NCBI GenBank assembly: GCA_963823275.1
Contig: CAWGKW010000001.1
Coordinates: 682,001 to 746,000 of the forward strand
DNA from: RHKX01 sp963823275
GTDB lineage: Bacteria; Actinomycetota; Thermoleophilia; Solirubrobacterales; 70-9
Direction: 5' to 3'
DNA length: 64,000 bases
This document shows, piece after piece, positions 46,113 to 55,295 of this stretch. Made by a program: the position numbers and the translations under genes. The notes under the pieces are model-generated. The model was not told where the DNA came from. It was given only the letters and a program-made list of their open reading frames with translations, and ran no database searches. Positions within the stretch are counted from its first letter, which is position 1; each line of letters starts with the position of its first letter.

Positions 46113-47746
46113 TGGAGAAGCCGTTCGCAATCACGCTCGACGTCGGCTCCAGCCTCGCCAACAAGACCGGTAGCTGGCGTACCGAACGCGCGGTCTACGT
46201 TGACCGGCTGCCGCCCTGTAACCATGCCTGCCCGGCGGGGGAGGACATTCGGCAGTGGCTCTACGACGCCGAGGAGGGCGGGGAGGGCTACGAGCGTGCC
46301 TGGCGCAAGATCATGGAGGACAACCCCTTCCCGGCGATCATGGGGCGCGTCTGTTACCACCCGTGTGAGACCTCCTGCAATCGCGCCGAGCTCGATGAAG
46401 CGGTCGGGATCAACTCGGTCGAGCGGTTCCTCGGCGACGAGGGGATCAAGCACGGCTGGAAGGTGGAGTTTGAGTCAGAGCCCTCGGGCAAGCGGGTGCT
46501 GGTCGTCGGCGCCGGACCCTCAGGGCTTGCCGCCGCCTACTTCCTGACCCAGCTCGGCCACGCGGTGACGATCCGCGAGGCCGGTCCGATGACCGGGGGG
46601 ATGATGCGCTTCGGGATCCCCAAGTACCGGCTGCCCCGCGACGTGCTCGACGCCGAGGTCGACCGCATCCTCGCCCTCGGAGTGGAGCTGGAGCTGAACA
46701 GCAAGGTGACCGACGTCGTCGAGGCGATCGACGAGGGTGGCTTCGACGCCGCCTTCCTGGCGGTCGGTGCCCACATCGGCAAGCGCGCCTACATTCCCGC
46801 CGGCACGGCCGCTCACGTGCTCGACGCGGTCTCGATGCTCCACAGCCTCGAGACGGGGGAGAAGCCGCTGCTCGGTCGCCGGGTCGCCGTCTACGGCGGT
46901 GGCGATACGGCCATGGACGCCGCGCGGACCGCGAAGCGGCTCGGAGCCGAGGAGGCGGTGATCGTCTATCGGCGCACCCGTGAGGCGATGCCCGCCCACG
47001 ACATCGAGGTCGAGGAGGCCGAGGAGGAGGGCGTGCTGATGCGCTGGCTGACCACGATCAAGCGCGCCGACGAGGGCAAGCTGGTGCTCGAGCGCATGGA
47101 GCTGGATGAGACCGGATTCCCGCAGCCGACCGGTGAGATGGACGAGCTCGAGGCCGACGCGCTCGTCCTCGCGCTCGGCCAGGAGTGCGACCTGTCGCTG
47201 ATCGACGGCGTCGCAGACATCGAGGTCACCGACGGCGTCGTCAAGGTCGGCCCCAACCTGATGACCGGTCATCCGGGAGTGTTCGCCGGCGGTGACATGG
47301 TGCCCGCCGAGCGCTCGGTCACGGTCGCGATCGGCCACGGCAAGCAGGCCGCCCGCCACATCAGCGCCTGGCTCGACGGCGCCGCCTACGAGCCGCCCCC
47401 CGACCCCGAGCTCGCCGGCTTCGACAAGCTCAACACCTGGTACTACTCCGACGCTCCGCGCTCCCGCCGGCCGCGCCTCGATGTCGTCCGCAGGCAGGAC
47501 ACCTTCGAGGAGGTCGTCCAGGGCTACGACGAGTCGAACGCCCTCTTCGAGGCCCGCCGCTGCATGTCCTGCGGCAATTGCTTCTCCTGCGACAACTGCT
47601 TCGGAGTCTGTCCCGACAACGCGGTCCTGAAGCTCGGCAAGCCCGGCGAGCAGTACGCCATCGACCTCGACTTCTGCAAGGGCTGCGGGCTCTGCGTCGC
47701 CGAGTGTCCCAGCGGCGCGATCCAGATGGTGCCGGAGGAGATCTGA
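46112..47746 (+). CDS. NAD(P)-dependent GltD-like flavoprotein fused to a 2x[4Fe-4S] ferredoxin (delta) domain
   Basis: 544 residues. N-terminal Cys-rich module (PPCNHACPAGEDI, VCYHPCETSCNR), FAD site RVLVVGAGPSGLAAAYFLTQ near residue 130, NAD(P) site RVAVYGGGDTAMDAARTAKR near 257, and a C-terminal delta-ferredoxin domain with CMSCGNCFSCDNC and CKGCGLCVAECP. As the last gene of the oxidoreductase operon it probably supplies the delta subunit and a path from ferredoxin to NAD(P). Confidence 0.92.
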   Translation: MEKPFAITLDVGSSLANKTGSWRTERAVYVDRLPPCNHACPAGEDIRQWLYDAEEGGEGYERAWRKIMEDNPFPAIMGRVCYHPCETSCNRAELDEAVGINSVERFLGDEGIKHGWKVEFESEPSGKRVLVVGAGPSGLAAAYFLTQLGHAVTIREAGPMTGGMMRFGIPKYRLPRDVLDAEVDRILALGVELELNSKVTDVVEAIDEGGFDAAFLAVGAHIGKRAYIPAGTAAHVLDAVSMLHSLETGEKPLLGRRVAVYGGGDTAMDAARTAKRLGAEEAVIVYRRTREAMPAHDIEVEEAEEEGVLMRWLTTIKRADEGKLVLERMELDETGFPQPTGEMDELEADALVLALGQECDLSLIDGVADIEVTDGVVKVGPNLMTGHPGVFAGGDMVPAERSVTVAIGHGKQAARHISAWLDGAAYEPPPDPELAGFDKLNTWYYSDAPRSRRPRLDVVRRQDTFEEVVQGYDESNALFEARRCMSCGNCFSCDNCFGVCPDNAVLKLGKPGEQYAIDLDFCKGCGLCVAECPSGAIQMVPEEI

Positions 47747-47793
47747 GGGCTACCGTCGGGAGATCAGTCCTCCGACGGGTAGGCTGTTTGACG

Positions 47794-48342
47794 ATGAGTC
47801 CCCCCAGGTTGGCCCTTGTGATCCTGGCCGCATTCGCCCTCGCCGCCGGATCGCTTGCTTCGGCGGGCAGCGCCGCGAAGCCGGCGGCCGCGAAGCCGAA
47901 GGCCCAGTGCTTGGGGATACCGGCGACGATCGTCGGCAAGAAGAGCGGCGAGGAGACGCTCGTGGGGACTGACAAGTCAGACGTGATCAACTCGCGCGGG
48001 GGGAATGACAATATCCGCGCCCTCGGCGGGGACGACATCATCTGCGCCCCTGGCCGAGCTCAGATCCAGGCCGGAACGGGAGACGACTTCGTCGCGGCCT
48101 TCGGCGATGGTAGCTTCGTCAATCTAGGGTCGGGCGACGATCAGGTAGAGGGCACCAACGGCAACGACTTTGTCCTGGGGGGCTCGGGCGACGACTTCCT
48201 CGATGGCAGCGGCGGCGACGACCTGCTCAGCAGCGGCAGCGGCGACGACCGGATCTATGGTGGCGACGGCACCGACGACTGCGACGGCGGTAGCGGTACC
48301 GACGATGCCATTGACTGCGAGACCACGACCGGAGTTCCCTAA
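47794..48342 (+). CDS. Secreted RTX-type calcium-binding repeat protein
   Basis: 182 residues. Signal peptide (LALVILAAFALAAGSLASAG), then a series of Gly/Asp nonapeptide-type repeats such as GTDKSDVIN, GGNDNIRALGGDD and GGSGDDFLDGSGGDDLL that form Ca2+-binding parallel beta-rolls. Paired Cys (CLG, ICAP, DDCDG, DCE) suggest disulfides. Function unknown; such proteins are frequent in Thermoleophilia. Confidence 0.85.
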   Translation: MSPPRLALVILAAFALAAGSLASAGSAAKPAAAKPKAQCLGIPATIVGKKSGEETLVGTDKSDVINSRGGNDNIRALGGDDIICAPGRAQIQAGTGDDFVAAFGDGSFVNLGSGDDQVEGTNGNDFVLGGSGDDFLDGSGGDDLLSSGSGDDRIYGGDGTDDCDGGSGTDDAIDCETTTGVP

Positions 48343-48418
48343 CCGGGAAGCTCGCCCCATCCGCGGGCAACCCGCCCGCTTTGTGATGCGACAAGTCGGT
48401 GCTACCCTTTCGGCCCGC

Positions 48419-48493
<75 letters not shown>

Positions 48494-48496
48494 AGG

Positions 48497-48530
48497 AAGA
48501 AGCCCGCTTGTCCGAGCGGGCTTCTTGCGT
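48497..48530 (+). terminator. Strong hairpin terminator after tRNA-fMet
   Basis: Perfect 12-bp arms AAGAAGCCCGCT (48497-48508) and AGCGGGCTTCTT (48515-48526) with a 6-base loop. The 3' side ends in CTTCTTGCGTTT, so termination could work for the tRNA; it may also serve the SpoIIAA-like gene arriving on the minus strand. Confidence 0.85.
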
Positions 48531-48584
48531 TTGGGGGTCGGGGCCGATTGGCGAGCGGGCTTCCAGGTGCTCGCGGGCCGCCCG

Positions 48585-48958
48585 CTAGACCTCTTCGTCG
48601 GCGAGCCAGGTCTTCGCCTCGGCGAGCTCGTGAACCGGGAACGCCTTCGCCTTGCCGGGGAGCAGGAACGAGAGACCTCTCATCGCCGGGCGAATCCAGT
48701 CCTCGTCGCTGACAACCGCGACGCGGTCGAACTTCGTCGCGTAGCGGGCGCGGAAGCCGGTGTCGGCACCCATCGCGTCGCCCTCGACCTCGCGCGACCT
48801 CGGCCCCGAGCAGGTAGAGGAGCCGAATCTTGTGGCCCTCGGCCATCTCGGTCCGGAGGACCGGCTCGACCACGTCTTCCCAGTCGTCGTCTTCGACCTC
48901 GCCGACGGCCTCGAAACCGATCGTTCCCGGCGGGCATGTCACTCATCCGTTTGAGCAT
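48585..48958 (-). pseudogene. SpoIIAA-like (STAS-fold) protein with two frameshifts
   Basis: Start ATG 48958 has AGGAG 8 bases upstream. MLKRMSDMPAG is followed, after an apparent extra C, by TIGFEAVGEVEDDDWEDVV and GHKIRLLYLLGAEV in a second frame, then after a missing base by MGADTGFRARYATKFDRVAV, VSDEDWIRPAMRGLSFLLPG and ELAEAKTWL. The whole matches the ~120-residue SpoIIAA-like family pattern. Two opposite single-base errors leave all conserved parts in place. Confidence 0.75.
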
Positions 48959-49000
48959 TCAGGTTCTCCTGTGAAATCGTGGGTATCCGCGGTTGGCTCT

Positions 49001-49393
49001 CTACGAGAGCGCCTTGGCCTTGATCGAGTCGAACTCGGCCTGGGTGATCGCCCCGGAGTCGAGCAGTTCCTTCGCCTTGGCGATCTCCGTCGCCGAGCCA
49101 CTGCCGGCGGTCTCCTTGACGTATTGGTCCATGGCCGCCTGCTGTTTCTGCGCCTGCTTTTCGCTTCGCTCGCGCATCCCGTCGTGCTGGGCGATCAGAT
49201 AGATCAGCACGCCGAGGAACGGCAGAACGATCACGAACACGGTCCACAGAGCCTTCGACCAACCGCCGATGTCGTGACGTCGGAAGACGTCGGTGAGGAC
49301 CGTGATCACGATCCAGATCCAGATCACCCAGCTGAAGAAGATGATCATCGTCCAGAGGATGTCGAGGAAGGGGTAATCGGCTGCTACGAGCAT
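49001..49393 (-). CDS. PLDc_N/SHOCT membrane protein
   Basis: 130 residues from ATG 49393, with AGGAGG upstream. Two TM helices (LWTMIIFFSWVIWIWIVITV and LWTVFVIVLPFLGVLIYLIA) as in the phospholipase D-nuclease N-terminal domain, a charged linker, and a C-terminal SHOCT motif (IAKAKELLDSGAITQAEFDS). Such proteins are typical of envelope-stress loci. It precedes the SpoIIAA-like gene by 42 bases on the same strand; regulatory element A lies 88 bases upstream. Confidence 0.85.
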   Translation of the reverse strand: MLVAADYPFLDILWTMIIFFSWVIWIWIVITVLTDVFRRHDIGGWSKALWTVFVIVLPFLGVLIYLIAQHDGMRERSEKQAQKQQAAMDQYVKETAGSGSATEIAKAKELLDSGAITQAEFDSIKAKALS

Positions 49394-49480
49394 CGTCGGT
49401 TGCCTCCTGGCGATCGTGGCACCGCTGATGGCGCGGCTTAAGGTCTGAGGATGTGCGGAAGTGCACGGCCGGCGGCAGCC

Positions 49481-49537
49481 TAACAACGCCGTGTCGACAA
49501 TGGGCGCGTGGATCTGCCGGGGCCGTATCCGTACCGG
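49481..49537 (-). promoter_or_regulatory. Island element A (upstream of the PLDc_N/SHOCT gene)
   Basis: On the minus strand it reads CGGTACGGATACGG, then CCCGGCAGATC, then TTGTCGACACGGCGTTG. It matches elements B and C over ~57 bases with only a few differences and points to the gene that starts 88 bases downstream. Probably a promoter plus operator. Confidence 0.7.
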
Positions 49538-49661
49538 CTACCCATTCGGCGTGGCTGTTGTGAGATCCGCGGTGAGCACGTGGCGGGTGGGGAGGGGGGC
49601 CGGACGCGCTCTCACCTCTTCACGTTGTAGGTTCGGTCTCCCCGATCCGAAAGGACACAAC

Positions 49662-49997
49662 ATGTCCGAGATACAATCTGAGACTCCCGTTCTCGACACC
49701 CTCGTCGCGATGACTGCCGAGTCTTTCGCTCGCTGCGGGCTCGACGACAACTCCCTCCTGGCGGCGCGGATCGCGGCGCTGGTCGCCGTCGACGCGCCGG
49801 CAGCCTCCTATCTGATGCACCTCGGCCCCGCGATGGAATCCGGCGTCACGATCGAGCAGGTCCAGGACATCCTGGTGGCCGTAGCCCCTGTCGTCGGCAC
49901 GCCGCGAACGGCGTCTGCTGCCGCGAAGATCGCGGAAGCGGTGGGAGTGGCCATCGTCGCCCTCGAGGCGGAACTCGCGGACGAGCAGGCAGGGTAG
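49662..49997 (+). CDS. Carboxymuconolactone decarboxylase-like small protein
   Basis: 111 residues from ATG 49662, preceded by AAAGGA. AhpD/CMD-like helical sequence (LLAARIAALVAVDAPAASYL and SGVTIEQVQDILVAVAPVVG), but without the CxxC pair of AhpD, so not a peroxidase partner of the classic kind. Divergent from the PLDc_N/SHOCT gene. Confidence 0.75.
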   Translation: MSEIQSETPVLDTLVAMTAESFARCGLDDNSLLAARIAALVAVDAPAASYLMHLGPAMESGVTIEQVQDILVAVAPVVGTPRTASAAAKIAEAVGVAIVALEAELADEQAG

Positions 49998-50068
49998 AAA
50001 CGCCAGTCCGCCCGCGCCCCCACCGGCGCGGGCGGTCGGCGAGCACGACCTCCCGGGGACCACAGAAG

Positions 50069-50506
50069 CTAGGCCGGCCCGCCTGGGATTCGGTCGGACA
50101 GACGTCCGAGCCGCGACACGGTTCCTTCCAGCGGCTCTGCGAGCTCGGCTGCGCGCTCGAGAATCGGCAGCGCCTGTCGCATCGTCTCGATCGCCTCCTG
50201 GACGACCGGCACCGCCTCGTCGATCGTCTCAATCAGGGGGTCGACCTTGTCCGATGCGTTCTGGACGGTGATCGACAAGCCATCGACCTTGCCGGTCGCC
50301 TCCTCGACCACTGGCACGGCACGCTCGAGCGCGGGCAGGCGTTCGCGCGCCAGGGCCTCGACGCGCGGCAACGCCTCGAGTGCCGGGCCGAGGTTGACGA
50401 GCACGCTGTCAAGCGACTCCACGCGCCGCCAGGCCGCACGCAGCGTGCGAGTGGCGAAGAGTCCGGAAACCCTGATTGGAACGAGTGGGTCGATGAGGCT
50501 GAACAT
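50069..50506 (-). CDS. Helical coiled-coil protein, unknown function
   Basis: 145 residues from ATG 50506. Long amphipathic helices with repeating Ala/Leu/Val/Glu patterns (ALPRVEALARERLPALERAV, EAVPVVQEAIETMRQALPIL), apparently an apolipoprotein-like or coiled-coil protein. No TM. Family not recognised. Confidence 0.65.
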   Translation of the reverse strand: MFSLIDPLVPIRVSGLFATRTLRAAWRRVESLDSVLVNLGPALEALPRVEALARERLPALERAVPVVEEATGKVDGLSITVQNASDKVDPLIETIDEAVPVVQEAIETMRQALPILERAAELAEPLEGTVSRLGRLSDRIPGGPA

Positions 50507-50620
50507 ACACAGAAGGCGACGGGGGGCGTCCGTAGTGGACCCTCCAACCGAGCCCCGCGATTAGCCCGCGGTTGCGACGGTCTTCAGTCCTCGTCGACCC
50601 GCTGGCGCGGGCCGATACGT

Positions 50621-50680
50621 GGTCGGTACGGATACGGTCCCGGCAGATCTACGCCCCCACTGTCGACACGGCGTTGCTAA
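50621..50680 (+). promoter_or_regulatory. Island element B (upstream of the AhpD-like operon)
   Basis: Reads GGTCGGTACGGATACGGTC, CCGGCAGATCTACGCCCC, then ACTGTCGACACGGCGTTGC. Same orientation as the downstream genes; 114 bases before ATG 50795. Very similar to elements A and C, including the palindromic GTCGAC and the end GTTGCTA. Confidence 0.75.
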
Positions 50681-50794
50681 CTTCCCTGAGCCGTGCGCCC
50701 CCCGACATCCTCAGAGCTCGAGCCGGACGATCAACATGCCGGCACCGCGCCGGAGGCGAACGGGGTTCGCGTCGGCGCCGCCGAACTTGACGCG

Positions 50795-51451
50795 ATGGCG
50801 TCCACTCAGCAAGGCCGCAAGCCGATCATCAGCACGCGCGAGTTCGCCGGGCTGACCGCCGCACTTCTCCGTCAGACACCCGACCTGAAGGCGATCTGGG
50901 TCGACGGCCGTCTGGACCCGGCCTTCCGCGAGGAGATCATGGTCGCGGTGGCGGCGGCCAACAACTGCCGCCAGTGCAGCTTCGCCCATCGAGAGTGGGC
51001 GCTCGCCGAGGGTCTTCCCGCGGACGAGCTCGCCGACCTCGAGGGAATGCGAGCGGAGGAATTCGACGAACGGAAGTGGGCGGCGATCGCGTGGGCCCAG
51101 GCGGCGACGCGCAGCGACTTCACCTCCGTGCCCTCGATCATCGAGGACAACTTCCGGCAGTCGTTCGGGGCGCAGGAGCAGGCCGACATCACGCTGGTGA
51201 CCCGGACGATGAACTGGATGAACCGAGTCAGCGACACCGTCGATGCCGCGTGGTCGCGCCTGCACGGCGAACCGCTGCCGGAGAGCGGCCCGCTGCGCGA
51301 ACTGATGGCGGTCCTGATCTACGCGTTGGTCACCCCCTTCATCGTCGCCATCCTCAGCGTCAAGCAGCGCCGCAACCCGATCTCGCTCCTCGCCGGCATC
51401 GCCCCGTTCTTCCGCCGGTTCGACGAGCGGACTCAGAGCTCGTGGAGGTGA
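50795..51451 (+). CDS. AhpD-like carboxymuconolactone decarboxylase family protein
   Basis: 218 residues from ATG 50795; a GTG at 50693 is in frame, but it is only 13 bases after element B, whereas the other elements lie 88-122 bases from their genes. The AhpD-type redox motif is AANNCRQCSFAHREWALAEG (CxxC with following His). A hydrophobic C-terminal segment (LMAVLIYALVTPFIVAILSV) may anchor it to the membrane. Probable peroxide/thiol stress role. Confidence 0.82.
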   Translation: MASTQQGRKPIISTREFAGLTAALLRQTPDLKAIWVDGRLDPAFREEIMVAVAAANNCRQCSFAHREWALAEGLPADELADLEGMRAEEFDERKWAAIAWAQAATRSDFTSVPSIIEDNFRQSFGAQEQADITLVTRTMNWMNRVSDTVDAAWSRLHGEPLPESGPLRELMAVLIYALVTPFIVAILSVKQRRNPISLLAGIAPFFRRFDERTQSSWR

Positions 51452-51455
51452 CGGG

Positions 51456-51911
51456 ATGGTCTGGGCGTTCCTAGCGCTGGTCGGTGTTCCGCTCTGGCTA
51501 TGCGCGCTCGGGATCCTGAGTCTGGTCGTGCGGAACCGCCAGCTTCGGAAGCGCTACGGCGACCTTCCCGTTCGCGTTCGCCGGCCGGGGAAGAAGCGGT
51601 GGACCCGCGGGCACGCGCTCTGGGTCTCGGACGTCTTCGCCTGGCGCGGTTCGCCGGCAGCCTGGAAGGAGGAGCTGATCGAGGTCGGCGCCGTGTCGGT
51701 CAGGCCCGCTGATGACGACGAGCGCGAGCAGCTGCGTCGGCTCGCCGACGAACCGGTGATCGCAACCCTGGCGATCGCCGACGGCGAGCAGCTCGAGGTG
51801 GCCGCCGACCCGGATCGGCGCGCAGCCCTGATGGGCCCGTTCCACCAGGTCGCTGGTGTGAACGGATCGGGAGACGTGAGCAGGACCCGCGAACGTCAGC
51901 TTGACAACTGA
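51456..51911 (+). CDS. DUF2550-like single-TM protein
   Basis: 151 residues from ATG 51456 with GGAGG upstream. One N-terminal TM (AFLALVGVPLWLCALGILSL), then a basic ~110-residue domain (RKRYGDLPVRVRRPGKKRWT, HALWVSDVFAWRGSPAAWKE) that resembles the actinobacterial DUF2550 proteins. Four bases after the AhpD-like gene. Confidence 0.7.
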   Translation: MVWAFLALVGVPLWLCALGILSLVVRNRQLRKRYGDLPVRVRRPGKKRWTRGHALWVSDVFAWRGSPAAWKEELIEVGAVSVRPADDDEREQLRRLADEPVIATLAIADGEQLEVAADPDRRAALMGPFHQVAGVNGSGDVSRTRERQLDN

Positions 51912-51955
51912 GACGACGAAGACGAACGCATCCATCGAGAACGAAAGGAACCAGA

Positions 51956-52642
51956 GTGAAACTGAAGACCGGAGTAGATCCGACGATCACGAATCAACGT
52001 CAAGGACTCCCGCGGAATGAGGTTCTGCGGCCTCGGGGCCTTCGTCGGCACCGACCGGAGCACGAGGGCTCACGTCTACACGGCGGCGCATCCCGCCGGT
52101 CGAGCCCGACACCCACGAGGCGATCGACGCGGAGCGTCTGGCCGGCGAGCTCGAGCGTGGACATGTGTGCGGTCAACGGGGGCCGCTTCTGGATGATGGA
52201 CGAGTACTCGTACGTCGGCAGCGACATCGTCGACTTCCACGGCGTCGAGATGAGGTGGGCCGGCGACATGACCGGGGCCGAGATGATGTCGGAGATGGCG
52301 AACGCGTACACGCCCTCGCTGATCCGCCGCAACACCAACTGGGTCTTCTACGCGGGCAAGCCGGTGCACCTGCTGCGCGAACCGGACGGCACGGTCTGGG
52401 TCCTTCAGGAGATGACTCAGGACGTCGACCCGAGTCTCGAGCCCGACAACCTCCATGAGCTGGGCGACAAGCTCAAGGAACTGCCGGAGGGCTGGACCTT
52501 CGAGACCAAGGTCCTGGAGGAGGAGCTCTCGCTGGATACGTCCCGGGCCGGCGGCTGGGCGGCGATCCTCCGCGACGAGCTCGGATGCGCCTACCAGGGC
52601 TGTGGCTACGGCGCTGACACCAACGCCAACTACGTGCCGTAG
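51956..52642 (+). pseudogene. Unrecognised protein with several frameshifts
   Basis: GTG 51956 is preceded by AAAGGA. The last ~160 residues, from CAVNGGRFWMMDEYSYVGSD to AYQGCGYGADTNANYVP, read cleanly in one frame and look like a real, conserved-type protein. Before that the frame wanders: MRFCGLGAFVGTD and HVYTAAHPAG lie in a second frame and VEPDTHEAIDAERLAGELER in a third. At least three single-base shifts are needed to join them. No family recognised. Confidence 0.6.
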
Positions 52643-52687
52643 CCGTTGACACGAGATTCCCGAGAACCGATCGCAAAGGAGAAAGCA

Positions 52688-53249
52688 ATGAACGAACCGA
52701 CACATGACGGTCGTCCGATCGTCAAGGAACGGCAGACCGGCCTCGGGCTCTATGTCACCGCCAAGGAGGCCTACGACATGTGGCAGGCGGACCCCGAGGG
52801 TGTGAAGATCCTCGACGTCCGCACGCCCGAAGAATGGGTGTTCACCGGCCACGCGCCGATGGCCACCAACATCCCGCTCGCGTGTCATGTCCTACGTCTG
52901 GGACGACGAGAAGGATGGGTTCTCGTGGTCGCTGAACCCGGATTTCGTCGCGCTCGTCAAGGAGCGGTTCTCCCCGGACGACACGCTGCTGATCACCTGC
53001 CGCTCAGGAGGCCGCGCCGCGATGGCGATCAACCTGCTGGCGCCGGAGGGGTTCACGAAGGCCTACAACATCCTCGACGGGATGGAGGGCAGCCGGGTCG
53101 ACGATCCCGACAGCGTCTTCCAGGGCATGCGCCGCAAGAACGGCTGGCTGATGTCGGGCCTGCCGTGGACCTACGACCTCGACCCCGATCGGATGGCGCT
53201 TCCGGAGCGCGAGACCGGCACCCTCCACCCGGGCAACGCCGAGGACTGA
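52688..53249 (+). pseudogene. Rhodanese-like sulfurtransferase, frameshifted
   Basis: ATG 52688 with GGAGAAAG upstream. LYVTAKEAYDMWQADPEGVK and ILDVRTPEEWVFTGHAPMAT in the first frame; MSYVWDDEKDGFSWSLNPDF onward in the next. The active-site loop CRSGGR (catalytic Cys intact) and YNILDGMEG follow. The break is at 52883-52887 and one base too many separates the halves. Thiosulfate or persulfide transfer is the expected role. Confidence 0.82.
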
Positions 53250-53268
53250 CGCTGGAGGGCTGACGCAG

Positions 53269-54551
53269 ATGTCGGAGTGGTCGCTCGCGCTCATCGCGCT
53301 GGCGCTGCTCGGCCGTCGCCGCGGTCTCCCGCCGGCTGGCCGGCACGCCGATCACGCCGGCGATCCTGTTCGTCGCCTTCGGGCTCGTGGTCGGGCCGGA
53401 GGGGCTCGACGCGGTCAACCCGTCGAGCGGCGGCGCGACGGTCCGAACGCTGGCGGAGGCGACCCTCGCGCTCGTCCTCTTCTGCGACGCGTCGCGCATC
53501 GACCTGGGGCAGCTGCGACGTGCCGCCGACGTGCCGGTGCGGCTGCTCGGGATCGGGCTCCCGCTGACGATCATCCTCGGCGCCGCCGTCGCGGCCCTGG
53601 TCTTCGGTCAACTGAGCATCGAGGAGGCGGTGATCCTGGCGATCGTGCTCGCGCCGACCGACGCCGCACTGGGTCAGGCCGTCGTCACCGAGCCGCGGGT
53701 GCCGGCGCGGATCCGCCAGGGACTGAACGTCGAGAGCGGGCTCAACGACGGGATCTGCGTGCCGCTGCTGTTCGCGGCCGTGGCTGCAGCCGACGTCCAG
53801 TCCGAGATCTCACACGGCCGCAGCCCAGCCCGAGCTCCTGGTCGAGGAGATCGGTTTCGGAGTGCTGGGTGGAGTCGTGGCCGGCCTGCTGATCGCTGCG
53901 GTCATTCGGGAGGCGGGCCGGCGGGATTGGATCACGCCCGCCTGGAAGCAGGTGATGCCCGCAGCGGGTGCTGCGCTCGCCTACGGGATCGCGAGCGCGC
54001 TCGGCGGCTCGGGCTTCATCGCGGCCTTCGTCGGCGGCGTCGTCTTTCGCCTCGCGCTGAGGCGCGACCCCGAGGAACTCAACCGGCTCAGCGAGGAGGT
54101 CGGCTCGGTGCTGAACGGGGTCACCTTCGTGCTCTTCGGCGCGATCCTGCTCGGCCCTGCGCTCGGCGAGCTCAGCTGGGAACTGGCCCTGTACGCCGTA
54201 CTCAGCCTGACGCTGGTGCGGATGCTTCCGGTGGCGATCGCCATGTTGGGTGCGCACGCTCGCCGGCCTACTCTCGGCTTCCTCGGATGGTTCGGCCCCC
54301 GGGGGCTGGCGTCGATCGTGTTCGCGGTGATCGTCGTCGAGGAGTCGAACCTGCCCCATGAGCACCTGCTCGTCGTCGCGATCTATCTGACGGTCGGGCT
54401 GTCGGTGCTGGCGCACGGCCTCAGCGCTGCACCGCTCGCGTCGCGCTACGCCCGCTGGTATGGGGGGCATCCGCGCGAGACGCCGCTCGAAAGTGCCCCG
54501 GCTGAGGTCACGAGACCGCGCGGACCGGTCGGACTACGATCCAGCCGGTGA
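53269..54551 (+). pseudogene. Na+/H+ antiporter (CPA1-type), two frameshifts
   Basis: MSEWSLALIALALLG starts at ATG 53269; AVAAVSRRLAGTPITPAILF continues in a second frame from about 53310, and from about 53830 the protein goes on in a third frame with FGVLGGVVAGLLIAAVI. Motifs APTDAALGQAVVTEP, NVESGLNDGICVPLLF and GWFGPRGLASIVFAV mark a cation:proton antiporter. Distinct from the antiporter at 42 kb. The stop overlaps the GTG of the TetR gene, an arrangement that argues for a once-functional operon. Confidence 0.82.
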
Positions 54552-55162
54552 TAAAGAATGGAAAGCGAATTCGCCGCAAGCCCGAAGCCGCCGAGGCCGA
54601 GATTCTCGACGCTGCGCAGGAGTTCCTCAGCAGATCCGACTTCCGCGACCTCACCATCAGCGGGGTGATGGAGCTCACGGGGATGAAGCGAGCGACCTTC
54701 TACTCGTATTTCGGGAACCGCAATGACCTGGTCATGGGTCTTTTGAGGCGCGTCGAGGACGAGATGATGAATGCAGCCAGCGTCTGGTTCGAAGACCACG
54801 GCGGGGGCCCCGCCCGGCTTCGTGAGGCTCTCAGCGCGGCGATCAGCGTCTACGCCAAACACGGCGACGTTCTCAGAGCGGCACACGAGGCGTCGTTTCA
54901 CGACGAATCCGTTGAGCGGTACTACCGGCATGGGCTTGTGCAGGAGATGATCAATGCCGTTGCGACGCGGATCGAGGCCGACAACCTCGCCGGCCGAGCC
55001 TCGGTCCCGGATCCCCACGCGACGGCCCAGTCGCTCGTGCTCATGAATTCGATGGTCATGGCCGAGCACCTCGGCGGCTCGACGGACGAGGCCGCTGAGT
55101 CCGTGGCCGTGGCCAACGTCTGGATCTGGGAGCGGGTCATCTACGGCGAGGGTCCGGCGTGA
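54548..55162 (+). CDS. TetR/AcrR family transcriptional regulator
   Basis: 204 residues from GTG 54548. N-terminal HTH: EAEILDAAQEFLSRSDFRDL, ISGVMELTGMKRATFYSYFG. C-terminal ligand-binding domain without a recognisable ligand type. As the only obvious DNA-binding protein of the 48.5-60.5 kb region it is the first candidate for binding the repeated island elements. Confidence 0.92.
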   Translation: MIKNGKRIRRKPEAAEAEILDAAQEFLSRSDFRDLTISGVMELTGMKRATFYSYFGNRNDLVMGLLRRVEDEMMNAASVWFEDHGGGPARLREALSAAISVYAKHGDVLRAAHEASFHDESVERYYRHGLVQEMINAVATRIEADNLAGRASVPDPHATAQSLVLMNSMVMAEHLGGSTDEAAESVAVANVWIWERVIYGEGPA

Positions 55163-55175
55163 GAAGGTGCCCCGT

Positions 55176-55196
55176 CTTATCGACGCTATGTTGACA
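55176..55196 (+). promoter_or_regulatory. Possible degenerate island element upstream of the cupin gene
   Basis: CTTATCGACGCTATGTTGA resembles the 3' core of elements A-C (CTGTCGACACGGTGTTGC); TCGAC and TGTTG are kept with similar spacing. It is 100 bases before ATG 55296, in the range of the other elements. Only the core is present, so this is weak. Confidence 0.3.
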
Positions 55197-55295
55197 GCTG
55201 CGAAATTGACCAGAGTTTGTCCAGGCGACCGGGCCTGGCTTTGAACGAATCCGCATCACCGCCGGTCAGGTGAGACACGAGAAGGAGAAAAGAGC

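Noticed and set aside
49600..49650. Possible partial island element before the CMD-like gene at 49662
   Set aside because: Only a short GTTG-TAGG likeness; too weak to call.
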